Of a stretch of 32,009 nucleotides of DNA, positions 14,739-22,990 are shown piece after piece. The stretch's first letter is position 1. Every line of letters begins with the position of its first letter. Made by a program: the position numbers and the translations under genes. Source of the DNA: an uncultured Campylobacter sp. (lineage in GTDB: Bacteria; Campylobacterota; Campylobacteria; Campylobacterales; Campylobacteraceae); contig NZ_CALIMY010000024.1 of assembly GCF_938045205.1 (NCBI RefSeq), forward strand, positions 1 through 32,009, written 5' to 3'. The notes under the pieces were generated by a model. The model searched no databases and had not been told where the DNA came from. It worked only from the letters and a program-made list of their open reading frames with translations.

Positions 14739-16574
14739 TCAAAAAATTTCAAATTTCTTAAATAGCTCGGGCTCGTTCTGCACGATGCCCCGCTCTATGA
14801 GGCTTGCTACGACTTCGCGGCTGCAGAGCGTCTCCTGCGGCCACCGGCGCATATAGCCCTCCCACTCGTGCTTGCTCGTAGCGTCGATGCAGATGCGATC
14901 GTCCTGTGCCACAAACGCGTCGCGCAGCGCATCGATGCTATTTACGACGCGCCAAACGCTCATATAGAGGTTGCTCGCGTCGTTCCCCGCATCGGTAAAA
15001 ATCAAAATTTTAAAATGCTCGCTAAATTTCAAAATCCGCCGCCAGCTCCGCTCTACGAGCTCTTTTTTGTCTATGTTTATTAGCACGAGCGGGTTTTTCG
15101 TATCGCAAAAGTGCTGCTTAAGCGCCAAAATAGCGGGCTCCTCGCTTTGAAATTTCGCTAGCAGCTCCTCGTCGCTTAAAATTTGCGGCGCCTGCGAGCT
15201 TAGATCAACCGTCGCATCGATGCCGAGCTTGCCGCCGAAGCAGGAGTTCGGGCTTGCGTGATCGAGCTGATCGCACACACCCTCGCTAAAAACGAGGCTG
15301 CGCGCGCCTATGCGGTTTAGGACGTACTTCGTAAGCGCCTCGTACTCATCTAAGCTCGGCGCGTCTTGCGGCACAAAGACGGCGTGTTTTACGAAGCTCA
15401 TCTGCCCCACGCCCCAAAACGCGTGCATGATCTGTTTGGCAGCAGCGGGGTAGCGCACGGCGATCTTAGCCAAAATCAGATTGTGAAATACGCCGTTCTC
15501 GGGCATTTTATAATCGATCAGATCGGGCGCGCTCGTGCGAAACAGCGGCAAAAAGATCCGCTCGGTCGCATATCCCATAAATTTATCCTCAAGCGGCGGC
15601 TTGCCCACGACTGTGGCGTGAAATACGGGCGCGCGCTTATGCGTGATCGCGCTAACTTCCATCACCGGGAATGGCTCTACCGGCGTGTAATATCCGGTAT
15701 GATCGCCGAAAGGCCCCTCCGGCTCGCTTACTGCGGGATCGACAAAGCCCTCGATCACGTAGTCCGCACCCTCTGGAACGTAAATTTCATTCGTAAGCGA
15801 TTTTACGAGGCGAGCGGGGCTGCGGCGGATGAAGCCGTAAAGCAGCAGCTCAAAAATCCCCTTCGGCAGCGGCGCCTGGCCGCACCAGATATAGAGCGGA
15901 TCGCCGCCGATCGCCACGGATACGGGCATCTTGCGCCCCGCTTTGCGGTATTCGTCGAAAAAGCCCGCGCCGTCTTTGTGTATCTGCCAGTGCATCCCCA
16001 AGCGGTCGCGCCCGTAAATTTGCAGGCGATACATGCCGAGATTTTGCGTTTGCGAGTTTAGATCTTTCGTATAAACCTGCCCCATCGTGATAAACGCGCC
16101 GCCATCATTCTCCCAGGTCTTAAGCACGGGAAGCTCGCCCAAATCGACATCAGCGCCTAGATGCGCGACCTGTTGGCACTCGCCGCGACCGTTAAGGCGC
16201 TTTACAAAAATTTTACGAAGCGAGATTAAGTGTGCTAAAAAATCAATTTTTTCGCTAAAGTTTTGCGGACGCTTCGGCTTTAGCAGGCTTTCAATCTCGG
16301 CGGCGATCTCGTCAGGTTTGCGACCGAGGATTAAATTTAACGCCTCGAAGGAGCCGAAAATATTGGTTAGCACCGGCGGCATCCGTTTGCCCTGCGCGTT
16401 TCGCACGTTCGTAAAAAGCAGCGCCTGCGAACGCTCTTTTTTGACCTCGATATAGCTTGCGTGCGCGATCTCAAGCTCGGTGCCGATCTGCTCCTTTACC
16501 TCGCGCAATAGCCCGTTTTCGTAAAGCCTCTTTATCCAAAAATTTCCGTTTAAAATTTCACTCAAGCTCTGCAT
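14739..16574 (-). CDS. ubiD: UbiD-family prenyl-FMN decarboxylase, probably menaquinone biosynthesis
   Basis: A cytosolic UbiD-type decarboxylase of 611 residues, needing prenylated FMN made by a UbiX partner that is not in this window. The signature region is intact: NLGMYRLQ (178-185), MHWQIHKDG (194-202), the conserved E275, and SEPEGPFGDHTGYYTP (283-298). Because mqnE of the futalosine route is in this window and ubiquinone is absent from Campylobacter, the substrate is inferred to be a naphthoate intermediate of menaquinone, not octaprenyl-hydroxybenzoate. The ATG has AAAGG 6 nt upstream. It lies 9 nt downstream of the unknown MurE/F-N-like gene. Confidence 0.92.
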   Translation of the reverse strand: MQSLSEILNGNFWIKRLYENGLLREVKEQIGTELEIAHASYIEVKKERSQALLFTNVRNAQGKRMPPVLTNIFGSFEALNLILGRKPDEIAAEIESLLKPKRPQNFSEKIDFLAHLISLRKIFVKRLNGRGECQQVAHLGADVDLGELPVLKTWENDGGAFITMGQVYTKDLNSQTQNLGMYRLQIYGRDRLGMHWQIHKDGAGFFDEYRKAGRKMPVSVAIGGDPLYIWCGQAPLPKGIFELLLYGFIRRSPARLVKSLTNEIYVPEGADYVIEGFVDPAVSEPEGPFGDHTGYYTPVEPFPVMEVSAITHKRAPVFHATVVGKPPLEDKFMGYATERIFLPLFRTSAPDLIDYKMPENGVFHNLILAKIAVRYPAAAKQIMHAFWGVGQMSFVKHAVFVPQDAPSLDEYEALTKYVLNRIGARSLVFSEGVCDQLDHASPNSCFGGKLGIDATVDLSSQAPQILSDEELLAKFQSEEPAILALKQHFCDTKNPLVLINIDKKELVERSWRRILKFSEHFKILIFTDAGNDASNLYMSVWRVVNSIDALRDAFVAQDDRICIDATSKHEWEGYMRRWPQETLCSREVVASLIERGIVQNEPELFKKFEIF

Positions 16575-16583
16575 CCGCTGCCT

Positions 16584-17573
16584 TTAAAAAAATAGATTTT
16601 TTTCTTGCGGTTTTTGATTTAGAAGCTGCAAGATCGCGCTCTTTTCCACAAAAACCAGCGCGTAGTGAAACTCGGGCAGGCTCTTTAGCGCGCTTAGCTT
16701 ATTGAAGCGAAAGTCGATCTTAACGCCGTCCAAGCGATCTTCCCAGCTGGCGCAGACGATAATTTTCTCGCGGAATTTTGCGCGCAAAAACTCAGCCTCG
16801 CGCGCAAAAAGCTCAGGATCGCTTTCGGCGATAAAGGCGCGATAGCTTCCGCCAAGCGAGCTAACGTTAAAAAATCTATCCACAAAAATCGGCTCGAAAT
16901 GACCGAATGCGCTTAAGCTTTGAAATTTAAAGGGTATGTTTTTGCGCGAGAGATACTCGATCACGCCGCATAGCTCGGGCAAAAACAGCTGCGGAAAGAT
17001 TAAGTTTGAATAATAAAGCCCGCCGAAAACGAAGCTGCTGTAAAATATCGAGCCGCCGTAAAGCAGCCTAAAATCGTCGCTCGCGGGAATCTGGACGGGC
17101 GAGATACCGAGGCTTTGTAAAAGCTCGGCGTCGGTGGTGAAGTAGGTATTTTTCTCTTTGGCATTCATAAGGCTGATAAAAAGCTCGCCCTTGCTGCGCG
17201 GCGCAAACATCAAATTTTTCGGCACACTCGTGTATCGCAAGATCTCGCTTTGCACCTCATTTATCAGCACGAAGCCGTGCCGCCACGTCTCGCCCAAAAA
17301 TTTTATCAGTCGCACGAGCGCCGAGCATAAATTTTCGACTTTTATAAAGGCGATCTCGTCGTTGAGCGGCTTGAAATTGTTATCGAAAATGATCGCGTAC
17401 GCGCCGTTATCGATCGCGGTGCGCACATCGCGCTCGTTTGCGCCGAGTGCAATGAAAGCGCCTTTTTTCGCGACCTTTGCAGGCTCGATCGCAAAGATCT
17501 CGACCGCGGAGATCGCAGGATTATTTAGCATCGTTCCGTTTACGATACGGGTTAAATTTAATAAATTTACCAT
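16584..17573 (-). CDS. Unknown protein with a Mur-ligase N-terminal-like region
   Basis: 329 residues, no signal peptide, no membrane helix. Residues about 20-80 (VEIFAIEPAKVAKKGAFIAL then VRTAIDNGAYAIIFD) read like the N-terminal UDP-binding domain of MurE/MurF (kVkpGdlFvAl, AieNGAaAiv). No P-loop GxxGKT/S of the ATP-binding Mur domain is present afterwards, so it cannot be a complete ligase. The central part (YYSNLIFPQLFLPELCGVIE) and C-terminus match nothing I know. The ATG overlaps the upstream gene stop by one base (TAATG) and ubiD follows by 9 nt, so it is in the metG-ubiD series. It may be an epsilonproteobacterial conserved protein; function unknown. Confidence 0.7.
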   Translation of the reverse strand: MVNLLNLTRIVNGTMLNNPAISAVEIFAIEPAKVAKKGAFIALGANERDVRTAIDNGAYAIIFDNNFKPLNDEIAFIKVENLCSALVRLIKFLGETWRHGFVLINEVQSEILRYTSVPKNLMFAPRSKGELFISLMNAKEKNTYFTTDAELLQSLGISPVQIPASDDFRLLYGGSIFYSSFVFGGLYYSNLIFPQLFLPELCGVIEYLSRKNIPFKFQSLSAFGHFEPIFVDRFFNVSSLGGSYRAFIAESDPELFAREAEFLRAKFREKIIVCASWEDRLDGVKIDFRFNKLSALKSLPEFHYALVFVEKSAILQLLNQKPQEKNLFF

Positions 17574-18421
17574 TACGCCTTCCCTGCGGCGGAGCTTTTA
17601 AAGGGCGCGCTCTTTGCGGCGCGGCGCGGCTGCTTTGCGGTAGATGCGGAGATTGCGCCTGACGCGACGGCTTCTTTTGCGGCAATTACGGCAGACGTAG
17701 CAGTATTTTTTGCGACGCGGCGAGATTTTGCATTCTGAGAGGCACTTTTAGCGGGTGTCCATTTTGCGCTTGGCGCGGAAATTTTATTTTGCGCGGCGCT
17801 TTTTACGGACGCTGATTTTGCGACAGGTGTAGGTTTTGCCGTGGATGTAGAGACTAGACCTACTGCGATATTTTTGGCGGTCGATGCGGTTTTCGCGATA
17901 GGTACAGGTTTTTTAGCGAGCGGAGATCTTTTTGCGGGCACGCTTTTTGTTGCTGTATTTTTTTTAGCAGAGGCACTTTTGGAAAGCAAGGCGTCTTTTT
18001 TAATACTTGCGCTAGAAACACCTGCCGTGCGCTTTCTGCGCGACGAGGTGCTTGCTTTAGAGCTCTCGCCATCCGCGCTCGCATATTTTTTCGTGCGCTC
18101 GTCCGTAAATTTATCGGTGCGTGAAAATGAGTGCGCGACCGCGCGCGCGCCGAACTTTGCACATTTTAAAGCGGCAGACTTCGACAGCTCGCAAATGCCT
18201 AGTGTTAAAATTTTACGCGCCGCAAATTTTAAAGCAACCCCAGCGCCGAGTTTCAGCACCAAAGGCGTGGCGCATACAAGCCCGCCTGCACCGATCTTTG
18301 CGGCAAAGCCACAGCGGCGGCAAAGCTTTAAAATTTTATCCGAAGCACCGCTTTTTTGCGCGCAGAGCCCAGCCGCGCTGTAGATAGCGAGCTTTGAAGC
18401 CTTGCGCGCTAAAGCCCTCAT
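17573..18421 (-). CDS. Ala/Lys-rich basic protein, histone H1-like tail
   Basis: 282 residues with two parts. Residues 1-100 are basic with a hydrophobic Gly/Ala/Leu stretch (IGAGGLVCATPLVLKLGAGVAL, about 43-64) and six Cys, and may associate with the membrane. Residues 116-282 are almost entirely Ala, Lys, Ser, Thr, Pro with recurrent AK steps (PAKRSPLAKKPVPIAK, TAKNIAV, PVAKSASVK, AKSRRVAKN), like histone H1 C-terminal tails and the tails of some bacterial nucleoid proteins. DNA or other polyanion binding is inferred only. It starts 2 nt after the metG stop, ATG at 18419-18421, and overlaps the next gene. The tail may vary between strains. Confidence 0.7.
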   Translation of the reverse strand: MRALARKASKLAIYSAAGLCAQKSGASDKILKLCRRCGFAAKIGAGGLVCATPLVLKLGAGVALKFAARKILTLGICELSKSAALKCAKFGARAVAHSFSRTDKFTDERTKKYASADGESSKASTSSRRKRTAGVSSASIKKDALLSKSASAKKNTATKSVPAKRSPLAKKPVPIAKTASTAKNIAVGLVSTSTAKPTPVAKSASVKSAAQNKISAPSAKWTPAKSASQNAKSRRVAKNTATSAVIAAKEAVASGAISASTAKQPRRAAKSAPFKSSAAGKA

Positions 18422-18423
18422 CG

Positions 18424-20424
18424 CTAACCTACGATTGCGCCGTTTTTTACAGGCGCGAGGGTGCTAAGCAGTGTAAGGCTGCCGTCCTCGGCGCTTAAAA
18501 TCATGCCCTCGCTGCTATGTTTAAAAATTTTAGCGGGTTTTAAATTTGCCAGCACGCAGATCTGCTTGCCGACAAGCGCGGCAGGATCGTAAAATTTCGC
18601 GATACCGCTGATGATTTGACGCGGTTTCTCCTCGCCCAAATCGATCATAAATCGCAGTAGCTTCTCGCTACCCTCAATGTTTTCGCACTCCAAAATCGTG
18701 CCGACTTTGATAACGCATTTTTTAAAATCGTCGATTTTGATTTGAGCTTCAGATGCCGCGCCTTGGGCTTCTTGCGCCGTAGCGCCCGAACCGGAAGCGT
18801 TTGCGTTTAAATTTAATGCACCTTTTGCCGCAGCGTCTGTGCCCGAACCGCTTGCAGAATTTGCAGCGCCATCCAGCTTGTCATAGTCTGCTTTAGGCAT
18901 TAGCTCGTGATCGATCTTGGTAAAAAGCGGCTCGCACGGCTTGGCCTTAAAATCTAAAATTTCGCCACGAAGTACTAGCTTTTCATAAAGCGGAGTGGAT
19001 ATTTCAAAGCCGAGCGTGTCTGCGATACGTGCCGCCGTCTTCGGCATCGCGGGACTTAGCAGTACGGCGACTTTAGCCAAAATATTTGCAACCAATGCGA
19101 CGAGAGCCAGTGCCTTAGGCTGCTCGCCGTTTTTCATCAAATTCCACGGCTCGTATTTTGCGATCGAAGCGTTCGCAAGAGCAAGCGCCCTCCAAAGCTC
19201 CTCTAAATATCTATTGGTGGCGACCTCCTCAAGCGCACTAAGCGCGGCGCTTAGATATGAGTTCGCTTCCTTGATCTCGGCGGTGAAAAATTTCATCACG
19301 TCTTTGGAATTTATGACGTAGTCCGAGTATTTTGCACTCATGCCGACGATGCGGCTGAGTAGATTTCCAAGCTCGTTGGCAAGCTCGGAATTTACGCGGT
19401 TGATGATCGCTTTTTGCGAAAAATCGCCGTCTTGACCGAACGGCACTTCGCGCAGCAAGAAATACCTAAACTGCTCCAGCCCATAAGCGTTTGCGACCTC
19501 GCGCGGATCTACGACGTTGCCTAGGCTCTTGCTCATCTTTTTGCCGTCTCGCGTCCACCAGCCGTGAGCTGCGACGCTGCGCGGCATATTTAGCCCAAGG
19601 CTCATCAAAAACGCAGGCCAATAAACGGCGTGAAAGCGCAAAATGTCCTTACCCACGATATGCAGCGCGTCGCCCCAATACTCCATCCGCTCGCCGCCCG
19701 CACAAAATCCGAGCGAGCTAAGATAATCCATCAACGCGTCCAGCCAGACGTAAATCACGTGTTTCGGATCATTCAGCTCGGGCGGAATTTTAACGCCCCA
19801 ATCAAAGCCCGTTCGCGTGATCGAAAGATCCTTCAGGCCGCTTTTTACGAAGCTTACGACCTCGTTTTTTTTGCCTAGCGGCAGGATGCACTTTTCATCC
19901 TCGTACCATTTTAAAAGCCGCTCTGCGTAGGAGCTAAGCCTGAAAAAATAGCTCTCTTCTTTTAAAATTTTAGTCTTTTTGCCGCAGTCGGGGCAATACT
20001 CGCCGTCGATTAGCTGAGCGGAAGGAAAAAAACTCTCGCAGCTTACGCAGTAGTTGCCCTCGTATTCGCCCTTATAAATGTCGCCCTTTTCATACATCTT
20101 GCGAAATACGTTTTGCACCGCCGCCTCGTGCGCGGAATCGGTAGTGCGCGAAAACATATCGTAGCTGATGTCAAACTCGTCCCACAGGTCTTTAAATTTA
20201 GCGCTCACGCCGTCTGCGTATTGCTTCGGGCTTTTGCCGTGCTTGGCTGCGGCCTCCTCGATCTTTTGGCCGTGCTCGTCGGTGCCCGTTTTAAAAAACA
20301 CCTCGTGTCCTTGCAGGCGGTAAAATCTAGCCATCGTATCGGCGATGATCGTCGTGTATGCGTGACCGATGTGCGGGACGTCGTTTACGTAATAAATCGG
20401 CGTCATTATGTATTTTTTCATCAT
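18424..20424 (-). CDS. metG: Methionyl-tRNA synthetase
   Basis: A class I synthetase that charges tRNA-Met, cytosolic. The HIGH motif is HIGH at 18-21 (VPHIGHAYTT) and KMSKS is at 296-300. A zinc knuckle C126-x2-C129 ... C144-x2-C147 lies in the connective domain. The anticodon-binding part follows, then a C-terminal tRNA-binding OB domain from about 562 (KVGTILECENIEGSEKLL, LANLKPAKIF). Residues 519-561 (18742-18870) are a Gly/Ala/Ser/Asn low-complexity linker. AAGGAG precedes two adjacent ATGs; the second (20419-20421) is better spaced, so the real protein may start MKKY. The basic protein follows after 2 nt and the pseudopilin gene precedes by 24 nt. Confidence 0.96.
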   Translation of the reverse strand: MMKKYIMTPIYYVNDVPHIGHAYTTIIADTMARFYRLQGHEVFFKTGTDEHGQKIEEAAAKHGKSPKQYADGVSAKFKDLWDEFDISYDMFSRTTDSAHEAAVQNVFRKMYEKGDIYKGEYEGNYCVSCESFFPSAQLIDGEYCPDCGKKTKILKEESYFFRLSSYAERLLKWYEDEKCILPLGKKNEVVSFVKSGLKDLSITRTGFDWGVKIPPELNDPKHVIYVWLDALMDYLSSLGFCAGGERMEYWGDALHIVGKDILRFHAVYWPAFLMSLGLNMPRSVAAHGWWTRDGKKMSKSLGNVVDPREVANAYGLEQFRYFLLREVPFGQDGDFSQKAIINRVNSELANELGNLLSRIVGMSAKYSDYVINSKDVMKFFTAEIKEANSYLSAALSALEEVATNRYLEELWRALALANASIAKYEPWNLMKNGEQPKALALVALVANILAKVAVLLSPAMPKTAARIADTLGFEISTPLYEKLVLRGEILDFKAKPCEPLFTKIDHELMPKADYDKLDGAANSASGSGTDAAAKGALNLNANASGSGATAQEAQGAASEAQIKIDDFKKCVIKVGTILECENIEGSEKLLRFMIDLGEEKPRQIISGIAKFYDPAALVGKQICVLANLKPAKIFKHSSEGMILSAEDGSLTLLSTLAPVKNGAIVG

Positions 20425-20448
20425 TCTCCTTAAGTGTGTAGGATTATC

Positions 20449-21159
20449 CTACTGCCCTCCGGGACCGGTATTGGAAGCCAAAGTATAATTTACATATCCG
20501 GTCTCGGGCTGGATGGTAATAAGGGCATGCTCGCCCGCATTATTAGTAAGTGTAATTATGCATGGTCTATTATTTTCATCAAATGTAAAAAGCCTATCAT
20601 ATGGCACTGTAGAGTCAGCTACCTGTCCCATAGGACGCCCATAAGAATCAAAGACTATAGTTTGATTTGCCCGGTCTCCACAATTAGTAAATTCGACATT
20701 TCTAATATCGTAGGTTTTGCTTAAATTCAGCTTCTTATTGATTCTTTCAGCATTTCTATTTATCGCTTGATTTTGAAAACCTGCACTTAGAATTTTATTT
20801 GGATTTTGCGGATCTATGGCAAAATCAACCCTTGATAGATCAGACAGATCCGCACTACCGTTAGGATTACCGCTCATAGTGCTATCATAATACACCGTAT
20901 AAGTCCAACCCTCGGCACTACCTTTAATATTAGTATAACTAAACTGAATCCTCCAAAGCTTCTTAAACCAATCCGGGTCATCGGGATCGAATTTATTATC
21001 ATTCATAGCCAGCTGCTGAGTATAGCGAATATGAGCAGCTACTTGATCTGCCGCCTCCACAAGGCTATTTCGATTGATTTGAGGCACCGCCACCGCCGCT
21101 AGAATTCCAACCACCACGATGATGAAAATCAGCTCTATCATAGTAAATGCTTTTTTCAT
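20449..21159 (-). CDS. Type II/IV pseudopilin-like protein (prepilin-type N-terminus)
   Basis: A 236-residue protein with a class III signal: MKKAFTMIELIFIIVVVGIL, then AAVAVP. Processing by prepilin peptidase would fall before F5, leaving mature Glu at position +5 (E9). The residue before the cut is Ala, not the usual Gly. The remainder is a hydrophilic pseudopilin head with two Cys (about 182 and 207). In Campylobacter such proteins serve the type II secretion-like system used for natural transformation, which is an inference here because no ATPase or secretin is nearby. GAAAGG lies 8 nt upstream of the ATG. The gene is somewhat more AT-rich than metG. Confidence 0.85.
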   Translation of the reverse strand: MKKAFTMIELIFIIVVVGILAAVAVPQINRNSLVEAADQVAAHIRYTQQLAMNDNKFDPDDPDWFKKLWRIQFSYTNIKGSAEGWTYTVYYDSTMSGNPNGSADLSDLSRVDFAIDPQNPNKILSAGFQNQAINRNAERINKKLNLSKTYDIRNVEFTNCGDRANQTIVFDSYGRPMGQVADSTVPYDRLFTFDENNRPCIITLTNNAGEHALITIQPETGYVNYTLASNTGPGGQ

Positions 21160-21186
21160 AATTTTTACCTTTCATAAAAATTTTGT

Positions 21187-22413
21187 TTATATTTTAACAT
21201 AAAATTTCGCAATTCGCACGCCTCGCTTGTAAATATCTATATTTTGTATCGAATTTTTATGATCCGAGACATATTCCGGCTCATCCGCATAGATAAAAGC
21301 GCTATCCCCGCTAGGCAGTCCGTAAAATTTCAGGCGCAGGCAGAGCCTCTCGTCTTCGCAGCTTACGTTTTTTACTCCGCGATTTTTTAACTCACTTGCC
21401 AGCTGCCTAGCTACGTCAAATTTATAGATAAAATGCCGCTGCGGCTTGTTTGCGAACATCGCCTCATACATCACATCGCTAAAAATCACTGCAAAATAGC
21501 TTACCGCTAAGCTTACCAGCGTCACACCCACGGCGATCTTGTGAAAGGTACGAAATTTAGGCAATCTAACGCGGTACGAATTAAACAAAACCCGAATGAT
21601 TAAAGGCGTAGCGATGACGCAATACGGCAGCATCATCTCAAGCGGCACGCGCTGTCTTAGAGAAAAAAGCATCGTCAGACAAAGCGCGCTTGTAGCGATG
21701 AACCACAGCAAGCTCTTTTCCTCTTTGATCCAAATTCTATAGATAGTGTAGATGAAAAATAAAAACACTAAAGGCGAAAACGCGCCCGCAAAAACGCCCA
21801 CGGTATCTAAAAAATACCCCTTCGGCTTGCCCTCCGAGCTTACGTCGTAAAAGATCACGCTGAAGCTAAATAGCGCTATGCAAAGCAGCAAAAGCTCCTT
21901 TTTGCGCGTATAAAGCGCCCAAATTCCAAAGCCGACGTATAGCATAAAAAACGCGCGGTCGATCAGGGCACAAACGGACAGAAGCACGAAAAGCGCGATA
22001 TTGTATTCACTCTTTGCAAAATATATCGCCAGCAGCGTGAAAAAAACGATGATGCCCGCGGGATTTAGCAAGATCGCGCTACTCATCGACGCAGGAAGCG
22101 CCATAAATAGCGCCGTAGCGACCACTCTATCGAAGCGACGCTTTAGAATAAATTTTGAAATTTTATAGATCATCGCGGCGTTTGCGAAGTGGATCAAAAT
22201 AAACGGCACGCGCAGGGCGTAATCGTTGCGCCCGAAAATTTCGCAGCTTAAATTTGCGATTAGCGAAACGAGGGATTTTTTCTCATAAAAAATTTCGGCT
22301 TCGTAGTAGCTGATGCTTAAATTTGAGATCGCATAAAGCAAAAATATGCCCTGAAGCAGGCACATTATGGAGATTACGAAAATTTCGTTTTGATAAAGCT
22401 TCTTCACTCTCAT
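21187..22413 (-). CDS. Polytopic membrane protein, GT-C/ArnT-like glycosyltransferase fold (putative)
   Basis: 408 residues with about ten hydrophobic helices and a soluble C-terminal part from about residue 320. The first extracytoplasmic loop (SISYYEAEIFYE, then ANLSCEIFGRNDYALRVPF) follows the pattern of lipid-linked sugar transferases of the PMT/ArnT type, with an acidic residue in the YEAE motif and the FGxxxxALRxP motif. The C-terminal domain contains a likely Cys pair (NVSCEDERLCL). An enzyme that moves a sugar from a polyprenyl carrier is inferred; substrate unknown. It ends 27 nt before the pseudopilin start, on the same strand. Confidence 0.7.
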   Translation of the reverse strand: MRVKKLYQNEIFVISIMCLLQGIFLLYAISNLSISYYEAEIFYEKKSLVSLIANLSCEIFGRNDYALRVPFILIHFANAAMIYKISKFILKRRFDRVVATALFMALPASMSSAILLNPAGIIVFFTLLAIYFAKSEYNIALFVLLSVCALIDRAFFMLYVGFGIWALYTRKKELLLLCIALFSFSVIFYDVSSEGKPKGYFLDTVGVFAGAFSPLVFLFFIYTIYRIWIKEEKSLLWFIATSALCLTMLFSLRQRVPLEMMLPYCVIATPLIIRVLFNSYRVRLPKFRTFHKIAVGVTLVSLAVSYFAVIFSDVMYEAMFANKPQRHFIYKFDVARQLASELKNRGVKNVSCEDERLCLRLKFYGLPSGDSAFIYADEPEYVSDHKNSIQNIDIYKRGVRIAKFYVKI

Positions 22414-22525
22414 CCTTGCTACGGGCGCTTTAAATTTACAGCCTAAATTTTACGGCCGGAATTTCATAAAATTTAAGTCGCCGAATCCTTTAAAATTTAG
22501 CCGCTAAATTTAACCGCGCGCCGCT

Positions 22526-22975
22526 TCATTCCTCTATCGTATAATTTTCCCAAAAGAAATTTATCCACTCATCCGTCTTTGAAATTTTAAAATCGGGCTG
22601 GATAAGCGCCTTGGGTTTGTAAAAAATCACCGCCGTTTTAAGCTCTATTTGCGGAAATTTCTCCAGCAGCACGCGCTTGATCTCGACCATGCTGTCGCCG
22701 CTGTCGATGATATCATCCACCAGCAGCACGCGTTTGTAAAGCTCTAGATCGGGCACGTTGAAAACGTCGATGGTGTCGAGCTTTTTAGTATCCGCGTAGT
22801 GGATGGAATTTATCGAAAATATCGTCCGCATATCAAGCGCATTGGCTAGCGCGTGGCCGAATGTGAGCCCGCCTCTAGCGATCGCCACGATTGCATCGGG
22901 CATAAATTCGTCCCTAACCTGCTTTGCTATAACTCTTGCGTCGCGGTCCATCTCGTCAAAACTATAAAATCTCAT
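22526..22975 (-). CDS. Purine phosphoribosyltransferase
   Basis: A 149-residue type I phosphoribosyltransferase, cytosolic, of the xanthine/guanine (Gpt/COG2236) size. The PRPP-binding loop is VLLVDDIIDSGDS (83-95), and the pyrophosphate loop is AIARGGLTFG (31-40). It probably converts hypoxanthine, guanine or xanthine with PRPP to the nucleotide. It lies 15 nt after a purine permease gene, which supports a salvage role. The ATG has AAGGA 7 nt upstream. The exact base cannot be read from sequence. Confidence 0.9.
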   Translation of the reverse strand: MRFYSFDEMDRDARVIAKQVRDEFMPDAIVAIARGGLTFGHALANALDMRTIFSINSIHYADTKKLDTIDVFNVPDLELYKRVLLVDDIIDSGDSMVEIKRVLLEKFPQIELKTAVIFYKPKALIQPDFKISKTDEWINFFWENYTIEE

Positions 22976-22990
22976 ATCTTTCCTTAAAAT

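Noticed and set aside
15366..16061. 231-codon open frame on the plus strand
   Set aside because: Lies fully antisense to ubiD, which is clearly the real gene; its composition is what antisense of a GC-rich gene gives, and no family is recognisable.
17841..18383. 180-codon plus-strand frame
   Set aside because: Antisense of the Ala/Lys-rich basic protein gene, which fits the operon by a 2-nt gap and a TAATG overlap.
18742..18870. Possible frameshift or foreign insertion in metG
   Set aside because: The frame is intact and both flanking domains are complete; it is better explained as a low-complexity linker before the C-terminal tRNA-binding domain.
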